Shown: in pieces, positions 1 through 6,653 of the stretch | Numbering within the stretch: position 1 is the first letter of the stretch | Layout: every line of letters starts with the position of its first letter | NCBI GenBank assembly: GCA_963696325.1 | Contig: CAVOJV010000034.1 | Location: 1-64,000, forward strand | DNA from: CAVOJV01 sp963696325 | GTDB lineage: Bacteria > Pseudomonadota > Gammaproteobacteria > Competibacterales > Competibacteraceae | Direction of reading: 5' to 3' | Length of the DNA: 64,000 nucleotides | The notes under the pieces: model-generated | What the model was told of the DNA's origin: nothing | The model's input: the letters and a program-made list of their open reading frames with translations, nothing else | Database searches by the model: none | Position numbers and translations under genes: made by a program

Positions 1-22
1 CTAATGCCGCATTCGGCATTAG
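1..22. repeat. Perfect 9-bp inverted repeat at the broken edge of an integrase gene
   Basis: The arms CTAATGCCG and CGGCATTAG enclose a CATT loop. The hairpin ends one base before the codon where integrase homology begins (R-H-S-F at 23-34), so it marks the joint between foreign DNA and the integrase remnant. It may be the end of an element inserted into the integrase, but the window edge hides the rest. It is not an integron attC site, because no RYYYAAC/GTTRRRY core is visible. Confidence 0.6.
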
Positions 23-178
23 CGCCACAGTTTCGCCAGCCATTTATTGCAGGCGAACTACGATATTCGCACCATTCAGGAATTGCTGGGGCACAGCGAT
101 GTGAGAACGACGATGATTTACACCCACACGGTGCGCAGCATCACGCTGAAGGACGCCAAGAGTCCGCTGGATTTTTAA
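23..178 (+). pseudogene. Tyrosine integrase, C-terminal fragment
   Basis: Reading from 23 to the TAA at 176-178 gives about 51 residues that begin R-H-S-F-A-S-H-L-L, continue with Q-E-L-L-G-H-S-D and Y-T-H, and end S-P-L-D-F. These are the last catalytic boxes of tyrosine recombinases: the Arg of RHSF, the His of LGHS and the nucleophilic Tyr of YTH. The K-S-P-L-D-F tail resembles integron and related phage-type integrases. The same frame has stop codons at 2-4 and 20-22, so the gene is cut and cannot be made from here. Together with the second integrase relic at 2467-3473 it suggests more than one integration event. Confidence 0.75.
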
Positions 179-403
179 GGCCACCCGCCCTGGCATCGGC
201 GTCGCCCGGTTGATCACGGGTTCACCGAGCGGCGACCGCTCCGACTGAGAGGCGGGTCAGCGGTCCCTCAACGTCTCCAAGCCCTCACCCGGCGCAAAAA
301 ATCCCCCCTCAAGCAAATAATGATTTTCCATTGTCGCCCTCAAGGCACAGTGGTATCCCTAGGGGCCCATCGGTTATCGAAACGCCGCGATGGGTGATTC
401 CGT

Positions 404-691
404 ATGACGAGCAAGCCTCTGAACAGCGATGGGACCTACTACACCGACCAGGACATGGCCCGCTTATTGGGCATCTCGCTCGCGCGGCTGCGCAACAAAC
501 TGACCGCGGGCAGCCCCTTGCCGCCGCGCATCCAGCCAACGGGCTGCCGCACCCGGTTATGGCCGCGGGAAGCGGTACATGACTGGCTGGAGCAGTTCTT
601 AACGACCGGTGCCGACAACCGCCACGAGCCCGTGCGGTTTGACCGGCGGGACCGCCCTCCCCGGAAAGCGAGACCCACCCGCCAGCGATGA
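404..691 (+). CDS. AlpA-like helix-turn-helix DNA-binding protein
   Basis: This is a 95-residue protein. Residues about 13-65 form a winged-helix/MerR-type HTH of the AlpA/excisionase kind (T-D-Q-D-M-A-R-L-L-G-I-S, then R-L-W-P-R-E-A-V-H-D-W-L). The C-terminus is basic and rich in Pro/Arg. Such proteins regulate excision or early genes of integrative elements. Its stop overlaps the start of the next gene (ATG at 688), so the two are probably translated together. This fits the control position of a small integrated element. The DNA target and exact role are not known from the sequence. Confidence 0.6.
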   Translation: MTSKPLNSDGTYYTDQDMARLLGISLARLRNKLTAGSPLPPRIQPTGCRTRLWPREAVHDWLEQFLTTGADNRHEPVRFDRRDRPPRKARPTRQR

Positions 692-1167
692 GCTTCAGCG
701 CCATGAACTGGGCCTGGAAACAGGCGCTGACACCCCATGCGAAACTGCTCTTGATGGCGCTGGCCGACCGGGCTGATGACCAGGGCGTGTGCTGGCCCAG
801 CATTCCAAAGCTTGCCCAGCAATGCCGACTTTCCCCCCGTACCGTGCAACGGCTGCTGCAGGAACTGGTCACCGCGGCCTTGCTGCGGGCCGAACCGCGG
901 TTTCGAGCGGACGGTTCGCGGACCTCGAACCGGTATTATCTGGCCCTCGGGGGGGGTGACAATGTGTCACCCCCCCCTGACACGGCTGACGGGGACCCCC
1001 TGACAACGCTGACAGGGACCCCTGTCACCGCTGTCACCCCTAGAACCACCACCAGAACCGCCATTGAATCACCACCACCACCGAGCGTCGGCGCTCCCGC
1101 CGACGACCGGGGTGGTCTTCAACAAAACCCACTGCTGTTCCCCAAGCAGTTGTCAGCGGCCGAGTAA
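688..1167 (+). CDS. HTH replication-type protein, N-terminal part (interrupted)
   Basis: This 159-residue reading frame begins like many plasmid, phage and ICE replication proteins. Residues 1-95 form a helix-turn-helix domain (L-L-M-A-L-A-D-R-A-D, C-W-P-S-I-P-K-L-A, S-P-R-T-V-Q-R-L-L-Q-E-L). A low-complexity Gly/Asp/Thr/Pro linker follows and coincides with repeats in the DNA (949-1037). The frame stops at TAA 1165-1167, but the same frame resumes at once and encodes a typical C-terminal segment (1171-1506). The original protein was therefore probably about 270 residues and has been cut by one nonsense change. By analogy with lambda O it would bind an origin inside its own gene; that is inference. 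Confidence 0.6.
   Translation: MSFSAMNWAWKQALTPHAKLLLMALADRADDQGVCWPSIPKLAQQCRLSPRTVQRLLQELVTAALLRAEPRFRADGSRTSNRYYLALGGGDNVSPPPDTADGDPLTTLTGTPVTAVTPRTTTRTAIESPPPPSVGAPADDRGGLQQNPLLFPKQLSAAE
949..1037. repeat. Palindrome plus tandem repeats inside the replication gene (possible origin)
   Basis: G8-TGACA at 949-961 and TGTCA-C8 at 965-977 form a perfect 13-bp inverted repeat with a 3-nt loop. Two near-identical 24-nt units follow at 973-996 and 996-1019. They start CCCCCTGACA, end GGGAC, differ at three positions and have a period of 23. Inverted TGTCACC copies lie at about 1023-1037. Repeats of this kind within the linker of an O-like initiator gene are where lambdoid and related origins sit. 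The coding linker is itself repetitive, so protein-level repetition is the alternative explanation. Confidence 0.5.
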
Positions 1168-1170
1168 CCG

Positions 1171-1506
1171 GTGGCCGAGAAGCTGCTGCGGCCTTTTCCA
1201 GCCGCGCTCGCCCAACAGCTCCTGGATGAACTGAGCGGCCGCCTGGCAGTCAACGCCATTCGTCTTTCACCACTGGCTTATCTACGGGGTCTGGTCAAAC
1301 GGGCCCGCGCGGGTGAGTTCACCCCCGAAGTGGCCTTTCAGGTCGAAAAAGCCCGCCAGCGTCGCCGTCAAACCGAGATCAGTCAGCGCCAAGCCGAAGA
1401 GGCTTGTTTGCAAGACCTGCCGACAGCGCCGCTCGCGGAGAACAATCCGCTTGTGGAAAAACTGATGGCCATCAGAAACCGGCAACAGCTCGGCAACAAG
1501 AATTGA
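1171..1506 (+). CDS. C-terminal part of the interrupted replication protein
   Basis: A GTG at 1171 lies in the same frame as the upstream gene and three bases after its TAA. The 111-residue product has a helical segment, L-A-Q-Q-L-L-D-E-L-S-G-R-L followed by S-P-L-A-Y-L-R-G-L-V and A-R-A-G-E-F-T-P-E. To me this resembles the usual C-terminus of HTH replication proteins on integrative elements. A coiled-coil-like basic stretch (E-K-A-R-Q-R-R-R-Q-T-E) follows. No ribosome binding site is apparent ahead of the GTG. It is most likely the second half of a split gene and not an independent one. Confidence 0.5.
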   Translation: MAEKLLRPFPAALAQQLLDELSGRLAVNAIRLSPLAYLRGLVKRARAGEFTPEVAFQVEKARQRRRQTEISQRQAEEACLQDLPTAPLAENNPLVEKLMAIRNRQQLGNKN

Positions 1507-1636
1507 TGAGTGAAACCGTGGCGCCGCTGACGCCGCACCGCCGGGCTGACGGTTACAAAGCGGTCACCGAACTCAGTTAGGATTTCAACTTGACAGCCGG
1601 TCATTCTTTGGTAGGGTAACAGTGCTGTTGAACCGC

Positions 1637-1757
1637 GCTTGGCGGTCTACCCAAGCACCCCGCGGTCTGGTACCGCACCCCGCAGGCTCCCCTGCACCCC
1701 GGAAAGCAGCCTGGTCGGACCGTGAGACAGGTGCGGTGATCAAGCGATCATCGGTCC
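1637..1757. other. Array of hairpins joined by identical ACCCC linkers
   Basis: Three hairpins follow each other: GCTTGG/CCAAGC (1637-1656), GCGGT/ACCGC (1662-1676) and GCAGG/CCTGC (1682-1695). Each is followed by exactly ACCCC (1657-1661, 1677-1681, 1696-1700). A longer stem-loop lies just downstream, with GGACCG 1717-1722 pairing to CGGTCC 1752-1757 and enclosing TGATC/GATCA (1737-1750). The stems differ in sequence while the linkers are identical, which is what a selected RNA or single-stranded DNA structure would show. A TTGACA-like box near 1588 could be part of a promoter. The function is unknown. Confidence 0.45.
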
Positions 1758-1888
1758 TGCGCGCGTATCAACGGCAAAGTTGAGCGCGTGTTCAATCCAC
1801 CCGACCGGCATTCGATGATCCCGGCGGGGTAGCTGTGACTTCCCGGTGACTGCCTCACCCGAGGAAAACGGTGAGCGCGACGGCGTTG

Positions 1889-1927
1889 GCGTCGTCACTA
1901 GCGGGCGCAGCCGGGTAGTGACGACGC
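1889..1927. repeat. 12-bp perfect inverted repeat
   Basis: GCGTCGTCACTA (1889-1900) and TAGTGACGACGC (1916-1927) flank a 15-nt GC-rich loop. Further GC palindromes follow directly at about 1928-1950. There is no T-run, so it is not a classical terminator. It lies between the hairpin array and the integrase relic. Confidence 0.6.
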
Positions 1928-2093
1928 GCCGGCGCGTCGCGCGACGCCACCGGCGCCGCCCCTGGACTAGGGTCGGTAAGCCCTGATGCCAGCGGATGAC
2001 GGCGGCGTGATGAGCAACTGTCAGCGGAGTCCAACCACATGACGTGGGTCGTGGAATGAAGATAATCAGTAACCAATGACGTTGAAGGAGGTG

Positions 2094-2180
2094 ATGAGTA
2101 AAGTTTTCCAAAGCGGTTCCAACCGGCCTCTCTTCGAGGCGAGCGGGTACCTATCATGGGATGGCTTCATCTACCGATGA
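2094..2180 (+). pseudogene. Possible start of a VapB/AbrB-type antitoxin, degenerate
   Basis: A strong AAGGAGG (2085-2091) precedes ATG at 2094. The first residues M-S-K-V-F-Q-S-G resemble the start of VapB-like antitoxins (usually followed by N-S-Q-A-V-R). The frame then loses the resemblance and stops at 2178-2180 after 28 residues. It may be a decayed antitoxin gene, or chance. No toxin gene is visible downstream. Confidence 0.2.
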
Positions 2181-2466
2181 ACCCCCGTGTGTCCAAGCGG
2201 ACGCTTTCAGGTACCGGGGTTACGTACCCCATGACCTTACCCGGTAACGGGATCCGTTGAGGCTCACGCCTGACGGCTGGTCAGAAACACTTACCGAGTA
2301 ATTCTGCGTTGCAAGACCTGAACTACCCGCTCGAACAGCTCAGCCCACAAAACGGTGATTACTGCAGGACAGCATCCTATAGTCGATCCTTCGCAGTTGG
2401 TTCCACCTCGGGCACGTTGACCAACCCGCACAAGATCAGCCTTGAGGTCGTTCAAGGTGCATTGTC

Positions 2467-3473
2467 TCATCCCAACTTCTTCGCCAAGTCCTCCGCGCGG
2501 AGGTGGGTGTAGCGTCGCAGCATGCGCAGATCCTTGTGGCCGGTGATGCTGGCCACCTCCATGAGGTTGAGGCCGCGCTCGAACAAACGACTGGTGGCTT
2601 CATGGCGCAGGTCATGAAAATGCAGGTCTGCGATACTGGCTCGGCGCACGGCACGGGCGAAAGCAAGCTTGACGGCCTGCGGTGGTAAGCCCTGTAAACA
2701 CCTGGCCGTTGAGGCTGCGAGGAAGCGAACGCAGGGTTTCGATCGCGGTGGTGGACAGCGGTACCGTGCGCGCCTCGCCGTTCTTGGTGTCCGGCAAATG
2801 GGCAATACGGCGCGCAAGATTCACGTGCTCCCAACGCAGGCTAATCAGTTCCCCCTGACGCATGGCGGTTTCAAGCGCAAGATGGACGATGGGTAAGGAG
2901 ATAGGGGTTGCGAGCCTCCCGGCAGGCGTCCAACAGGCGGACTTCTTCGCTTTGCTTGCCACCCGAGCTGGACTCTAAGCGCCGGTCGCGCGCCTTGTTA
3001 TGCGCCGGCATTTTAATATCTCTGACGGGATTGGCCACCGGGATTCCCCACTCTTTGCGGGCGACCTCAAAAAGGTGAGAGATGATCACCAGATCCCGCT
3101 TGACGGTGCCTGGAGAGACCTCTTTGAGGCGTTCATCGCGGTAGCGGGCGACGTCGACACCGCGGATACCCGCCACGATCCGCGTTGTGCCAGTGGGTCT
3201 CGGAGCAGCGCGCGGAGGCGGGCGGTTTCGGGTCCGGCACCGCGCTTCAACGGGGTGACTTCCTCCAGGTAACGCGCCAGGAGCTCCCTCAGCGTGGTGG
3301 ATTCGGCTTCGGTACGGGACATGAAAGTGCCCCGGTCCATCGCGTGCTCGACTTCCCGGGCCCAGTGTTCGGCGGCTGATGCGGGTATTGAAGGTCTTGA
3401 CTTGCGGCGGATAGCCCTTCTTTCGGATCTGGGCTTGCCATTGCTGCGGGCCGCGTTTTCTGAAGTTTGCCAT
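2467..3473 (-). pseudogene. Phage-type tyrosine integrase, multiply frameshifted
   Basis: Homology runs across three frames on the minus strand. The start M-A-N-F-R-K-R-G-P-Q-Q-W-Q-A-Q-I lies at 3473. The core-binding part (T-L-R-E-L-L-A-R-Y-L-E-E-V-T-P, about 3086-3340) is in another frame, then S-P-G-T-V-K-R-D-L and N-P-V-R-D-I are back in the first. The catalytic part A-M-R-Q-G-E-L-I-S-L-R-W is in a third frame, and H-D-L-R-H-E-A-T-S-R-L-F, G-H-K-D-L-R-M-L-R-R-Y-T-H in a fourth segment ending at 2467. At least four shifts break it, so it is dead. The R, H-x-x-R and Y catalytic positions can still be recognised. It lies 114 bp from the tRNA-Pro 3' end, the usual place for an integrase that uses a tRNA as attachment site. 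Confidence 0.85.
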
Positions 3474-3586
3474 TATCTCACTCCTCGGGTTTGGGAATGA
3501 GTGTGACAAAACTGTGGCAAGTAATCAGGAAAAACCCTTATTCCGCTGGGCGGGGATTTTAGCTGATTGATTTGACGGGATAAACG

Positions 3587-3663
3587 TGGTCGGGGTGAGA
3601 GGATTTGAACCTCCGGCCCCTGCCTCCCGAAGGCAGTGCTCTACCAGTCTGAGCTACACCCCG
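3587..3663 (-). tRNA. tRNA-Pro (anticodon CGG)
   Basis: This is a 77-nt cloverleaf on the minus strand. The acceptor stem CGGGGTG pairs with CACCCCG, the anticodon stem CTGCC/GGCAG encloses the loop TTCGGGA (anticodon CGG), the T arm contains GGTTCAAATCC, and an encoded CCA lies at 3587-3589. It reads codon CCG. The decayed integrase lies directly downstream of its 3' end, so the gene probably served as the attachment site of the element at 1-3586. Confidence 0.95.
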
Positions 3664-3673
3664 ACTTGATCAA

Positions 3674-4642
3674 TCAATACGTACGGCTCACCGAAAACTC
3701 CGCGAGGCTGATGAGCGCTTCCTTGTAGGGCGATTCGGGAATGGCCTCTAAAGCAACTATCGCCTGCTCGCTTTCCAACTTGGCGAGCGCTGTAGTGTAG
3801 GCGATTGCGCCGGTGGACTCAATGGTCTTTGTAATGACGCCAATGTTTTCGCGTCCCCCCTGCAGAATAGCCTCGCGGATAATGCTGGCTTCCTGGGGGG
3901 CGCCATGGCGCATGGCGTAAATCAGCGGCAGTGTGGGTTTGCCCTCGGCCAAGTCATCGCCGATGTTCTTGCCGATTGCCGCGCTGGAGTCGCTGTAATC
4001 CAGCATGTCGTCAATCAATTGAAAGGCCGTGCCCAAATGCATGCCGTAGTTGGCAAGTGCCTCCTCTTCCGAGAGGGTGCGATCCGCGAGTACCGCCCCC
4101 AATTGAGCGGCAGCCTCGAACAGTTTGGCGGTCTTACAGTGGATGACATCCATATAGCGTTCTTCCGTGGTATCGGGGTCTTGGCAATTAAGTAACTGCA
4201 TCACCTCGCCTTCGGCAATGGTATTCGTGGTGTTGGCCAGGATATTCATGACCCGCATGCTGCCAATCGTCACCATCATTTGGAAAGAACGTGAGTACAG
4301 AAAATCGCCTACCAAGATGCTGGCTTCATTACCCCAGATGGCATTCGCCGTCTCTCGGCCGCGGCGCAGCGAAGAGTCATCCACTACATCATCATGCAGC
4401 AAGGTAGCTGTGTGGATAAACTCGATGATAGCGGCAACATCGATATGCGCGTTGCCCTGATAATCGCAGGCGCGGGCCGCCAGCAGCACGAGCACAGGGC
4501 GCAGTCGCTTGCCGCCGCTGTTGATGATGTAAGCACCGAGCTGGTTGATGAGCACTACCTCGGAGTGGAGTTGCTGACGGATCAGTTGATCCACCGCTTG
4601 CATATCCTGGCTGATCAGGGCACGAATTTCGTCGATATACAT
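3674..4642 (-). CDS. ispB: Octaprenyl/polyprenyl diphosphate synthase
   Basis: The enzyme condenses isopentenyl diphosphate units onto an allylic primer to make the side chain of ubiquinone or menaquinone; it is a soluble all-alpha enzyme. The 322-residue length matches the family. G-G-K-R-L-R-P is at 43-49, the first Asp-rich motif D-D-V-V-D at 84-88 and the second D-D-M-L-D at 211-215. These bind the Mg-diphosphates. The gene is divergent from rplU-rpmA-obgE, the standard gammaproteobacterial arrangement. A candidate promoter for it (TTGACG on the minus strand near 4727) lies in the shared intergenic region. Confidence 0.95.
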   Translation of the reverse strand: MYIDEIRALISQDMQAVDQLIRQQLHSEVVLINQLGAYIINSGGKRLRPVLVLLAARACDYQGNAHIDVAAIIEFIHTATLLHDDVVDDSSLRRGRETANAIWGNEASILVGDFLYSRSFQMMVTIGSMRVMNILANTTNTIAEGEVMQLLNCQDPDTTEERYMDVIHCKTAKLFEAAAQLGAVLADRTLSEEEALANYGMHLGTAFQLIDDMLDYSDSSAAIGKNIGDDLAEGKPTLPLIYAMRHGAPQEASIIREAILQGGRENIGVITKTIESTGAIAYTTALAKLESEQAIVALEAIPESPYKEALISLAEFSVSRTY

Positions 4643-4747
4643 GAGATTGAATGCTTCATCGCAAAGGTTGCGCTGGCTAGGATTAAAATTGGCAGAAGGT
4701 AAATTGTTGCTGGCTCTGGCACGGCGTCAAGTAAAATTATAATGCGT

Positions 4748-4776
4748 TTGACCTTGCTACGGCGAGTAGCTACAAT
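4748..4776 (+). promoter_or_regulatory. Sigma-70 promoter of rplU-rpmA
   Basis: TTGACC (4748-4753) and TACAAT (4771-4776) are separated by exactly 17 bp, about 50 bp upstream of the rplU start. Each box matches five of six consensus bases. Confidence 0.75.
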
Positions 4777-4828
4777 CGGTCCCCTTTGGAAAATTTAAAC
4801 CATTGAATTATTTGTTGGAGATCCAGCA

Positions 4829-5155
4829 ATGTACGCTGTCATCAAGACCGGGGGCAAGCAGTATCGGGTTGTCGAAGGGCAAACCCTAAAGATCGAAAGA
4901 ATTGAAGCCGAGCAAGGCGCTTCCGTGGACATTGAAGCAGTCCTGATGATCGCCGACGGCGATCAGGTGAGCATTGGTTCACCCTATGTGAGCGGCGGCA
5001 AGGTAACGGCCATTGTCAAGGCGCATGGTCGCGGCCCCAAGGTTGAGATTGTCAAGTTTCGGCGCCGCAAGCACTACCGCAAGCAGATGGGACATCGCCA
5101 ATCTTTCACGGAACTCCAGATCACCGGTATCAATGCCTTAACGCTGGCCAAATAG
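4829..5155 (+). CDS. rplU: 50S ribosomal protein L21
   Basis: L21 binds 23S rRNA in the large subunit. The 108-residue length is typical, with the conserved start M-Y-A-V-I-K-T-G-G-K-Q-Y and the basic segment K-F-R-R-R-K-H-Y-R-K-Q-M-G-H-R-Q near the C-terminus. A GGAG Shine-Dalgarno lies upstream. It is followed 11 bp later by rpmA, and both are expected to be transcribed from the 4748 promoter. Confidence 0.97.
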   Translation: MYAVIKTGGKQYRVVEGQTLKIERIEAEQGASVDIEAVLMIADGDQVSIGSPYVSGGKVTAIVKAHGRGPKVEIVKFRRRKHYRKQMGHRQSFTELQITGINALTLAK

Positions 5156-5166
5156 AGGATTGCGCA

Positions 5167-5427
5167 ATGGCCCATAAAAAAGCAGGCGGCAGCAGCCGTA
5201 ATGGTCGCGAGTCAGAATCCAAGCGCCTCGGCGTCAAGCGGTTTGGCAGCGAGGTCGTGCGGGCGGGCAACATTCTGGTGCGGCAGCGCGGTACCCGCTT
5301 TCATCCTGGCCTGAATGTGGGCTGTGGTAAGGATCATACTCTGTTTGCCAAGGCTGACGGTCAGGTGGTCTTCGAGACCAAGGGCCCTCGCAACCGCAAG
5401 TCCGTGAGCGTGCGGCCGGTGCCATAG
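5167..5427 (+). CDS. rpmA: 50S ribosomal protein L27
   Basis: L27 reaches the peptidyl-transferase centre with its N-terminal tail. The 86-residue protein starts M-A-H-K-K-A-G-G-S-S-R-N-G-R, the non-cleaved form usual in proteobacteria, and contains the conserved R-Q-R-G-T-R-F-H-P-G. It forms a two-gene unit with rplU, and a hairpin terminator follows at 5454. Confidence 0.97.
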   Translation: MAHKKAGGSSRNGRESESKRLGVKRFGSEVVRAGNILVRQRGTRFHPGLNVGCGKDHTLFAKADGQVVFETKGPRNRKSVSVRPVP

Positions 5428-5453
5428 CCGGATTGGCAGCTTCGGCGCCTAAC

Positions 5454-5478
5454 AAGCCCCGTCCGCGAACGGGGCTTT
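5454..5478 (+). terminator. Rho-independent terminator after rpmA
   Basis: AAGCCCCGT and ACGGGGCTT form a stem around a short CCGCGA loop, followed by a short T-rich tail. It separates the ribosomal pair from obgE; the weak tail may allow partial read-through. Confidence 0.7.
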
Positions 5479-5532
5479 GTGTCTCTCAGCTACCCTTCCC
5501 ATGAGCTTGGCCCACGGCCGTGCGAGTTCGCA

Positions 5533-6618
5533 ATGCAGTTTGTCGATGAAGTGACGATCCGGGTGGAAGCCGGTGATGGGGGCAATGGCTGCGTCAGCTT
5601 CCGGCGCGAAAAATATATTCCCTTTGGTGGGCCGGATGGCGGTGACGGTGGCGACGGTGGCAGCATCTGTCTGGTGGCCGACAACGATCTCAACACCCTG
5701 GTGGACTATCGTTACACGCGGGTGTTTCGCGCCGGGCGTGGGGAAAATGGTAGGGGAAATAATTGCACGGGTAAGCGCGGCGCCGATCTTCGCCTAAAGG
5801 TTCCCGTGGGCACGGTAGCAACCGATAACGATACCCAGGAACTCATCGGCGACCTGGTGGAACCGGGACAGACACTGCTGGTAGCCAAGGGGGGTTTTCA
5901 CGGGCTCGGCAATGTCCGGTACAAGAGCAGCACCAACCGGGCGCCACGCCAGGCTAAGCCGGGCACCCCGGGAGAGGCAAGGAATCTGCGCCTGGAACTC
6001 AGGGTCATTGCCGACGTTGGGCTGTTGGGCATGCCTAACGCGGGTAAATCCACCCTGATTCGCGCCCTCTCCGCCGCCCGCCCCAAGGTAGCCGATTATC
6101 CCTTTACGACCCTGCATCCTAGCCTGGGGGTAGTGTGGGTAGGTGCACTACAAAGCTTCGTGATGGCGGATATTCCCGGCCTGATCGAGGGCGCCGCTGC
6201 GGGGGCGGGTTTGGGCATACAGTTTCTCCGGCATTTGTCCCGCACCAGTCTGCTGCTGCAACTGGTAGATGTAGGACCTTATAGTGACAGCGGCGATCCT
6301 GTGCGGGATGTGCGTACCATCAGCGTGGAACTGGAGAAGTACAGTACGGAGCTGGCCAAGCGCGAGCGCTGGCTGGTGCTGAACAAGCTCGATCTGGTGC
6401 CTTTCGGTGAGCGCGAGCAGAGGCTGAGTGGGATCATCGAGGCTCTTGACTGGCAAGGGCCGGTATTCGGCATCTCCGCTATCAATGGCGATGGCGCCCA
6501 GGAACTGGTCCATGCGATCATGGACCATATCGAGTCGCAGCGCCGCCAAGCGAGCGCCGCGCCAACCGCGGTCGCGCCTGGCCGGGATTTCGCAGGCCGG
6601 GGAGCTGGCGAAAACTAA
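5533..6618 (+). CDS. obgE: GTPase Obg/CgtA
   Basis: This essential ribosome-associated GTPase acts in 50S assembly and the stringent response. The chosen ATG at 5533 gives 361 residues and the family start M-Q-F-V-D-E-V-T-I-R-V-E-A-G-D-G-G-N-G. The glycine-rich Obg fold (1-158) is followed by the G domain: P-loop G-M-P-N-A-G-K-S-T at 166-174, switch T-T-L-H-P, G3 D-I-P-G-L at 213-217, then N-K-L-D-L and I-S-A. An in-frame start at 5479 would add 18 unrelated residues. It lies downstream of rplU-rpmA as in most proteobacteria. Confidence 0.96.
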   Translation: MQFVDEVTIRVEAGDGGNGCVSFRREKYIPFGGPDGGDGGDGGSICLVADNDLNTLVDYRYTRVFRAGRGENGRGNNCTGKRGADLRLKVPVGTVATDNDTQELIGDLVEPGQTLLVAKGGFHGLGNVRYKSSTNRAPRQAKPGTPGEARNLRLELRVIADVGLLGMPNAGKSTLIRALSAARPKVADYPFTTLHPSLGVVWVGALQSFVMADIPGLIEGAAAGAGLGIQFLRHLSRTSLLLQLVDVGPYSDSGDPVRDVRTISVELEKYSTELAKRERWLVLNKLDLVPFGEREQRLSGIIEALDWQGPVFGISAINGDGAQELVHAIMDHIESQRRQASAAPTAVAPGRDFAGRGAGEN

Positions 6619-6653
6619 GCTCGGCTGCCAACCAATTCGGACTTTGTTCTCGC

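Larger units (their letters stand above)
1507..2466. other. Gene-poor stretch of the integrated element, rich in stem-loops
   Basis: No convincing protein gene is present in these 960 bases. The open frames on both strands have no recognisable domain. The stretch holds the hairpin array (1637-1757), a 12-bp inverted repeat (1889-1927), a Shine-Dalgarno followed by an antitoxin-like leader (2094-2180), and short inverted repeats around 2205-2262. It may be a non-coding RNA locus, an origin or transfer region, or simply decayed DNA. Confidence 0.5.

Noticed and set aside
1740..2157. Overlapping minus-strand ORFs in the gene-poor stretch
   Set aside because: No domain, odd composition, and they overlap strong palindromes; they look like chance frames in GC-rich DNA.
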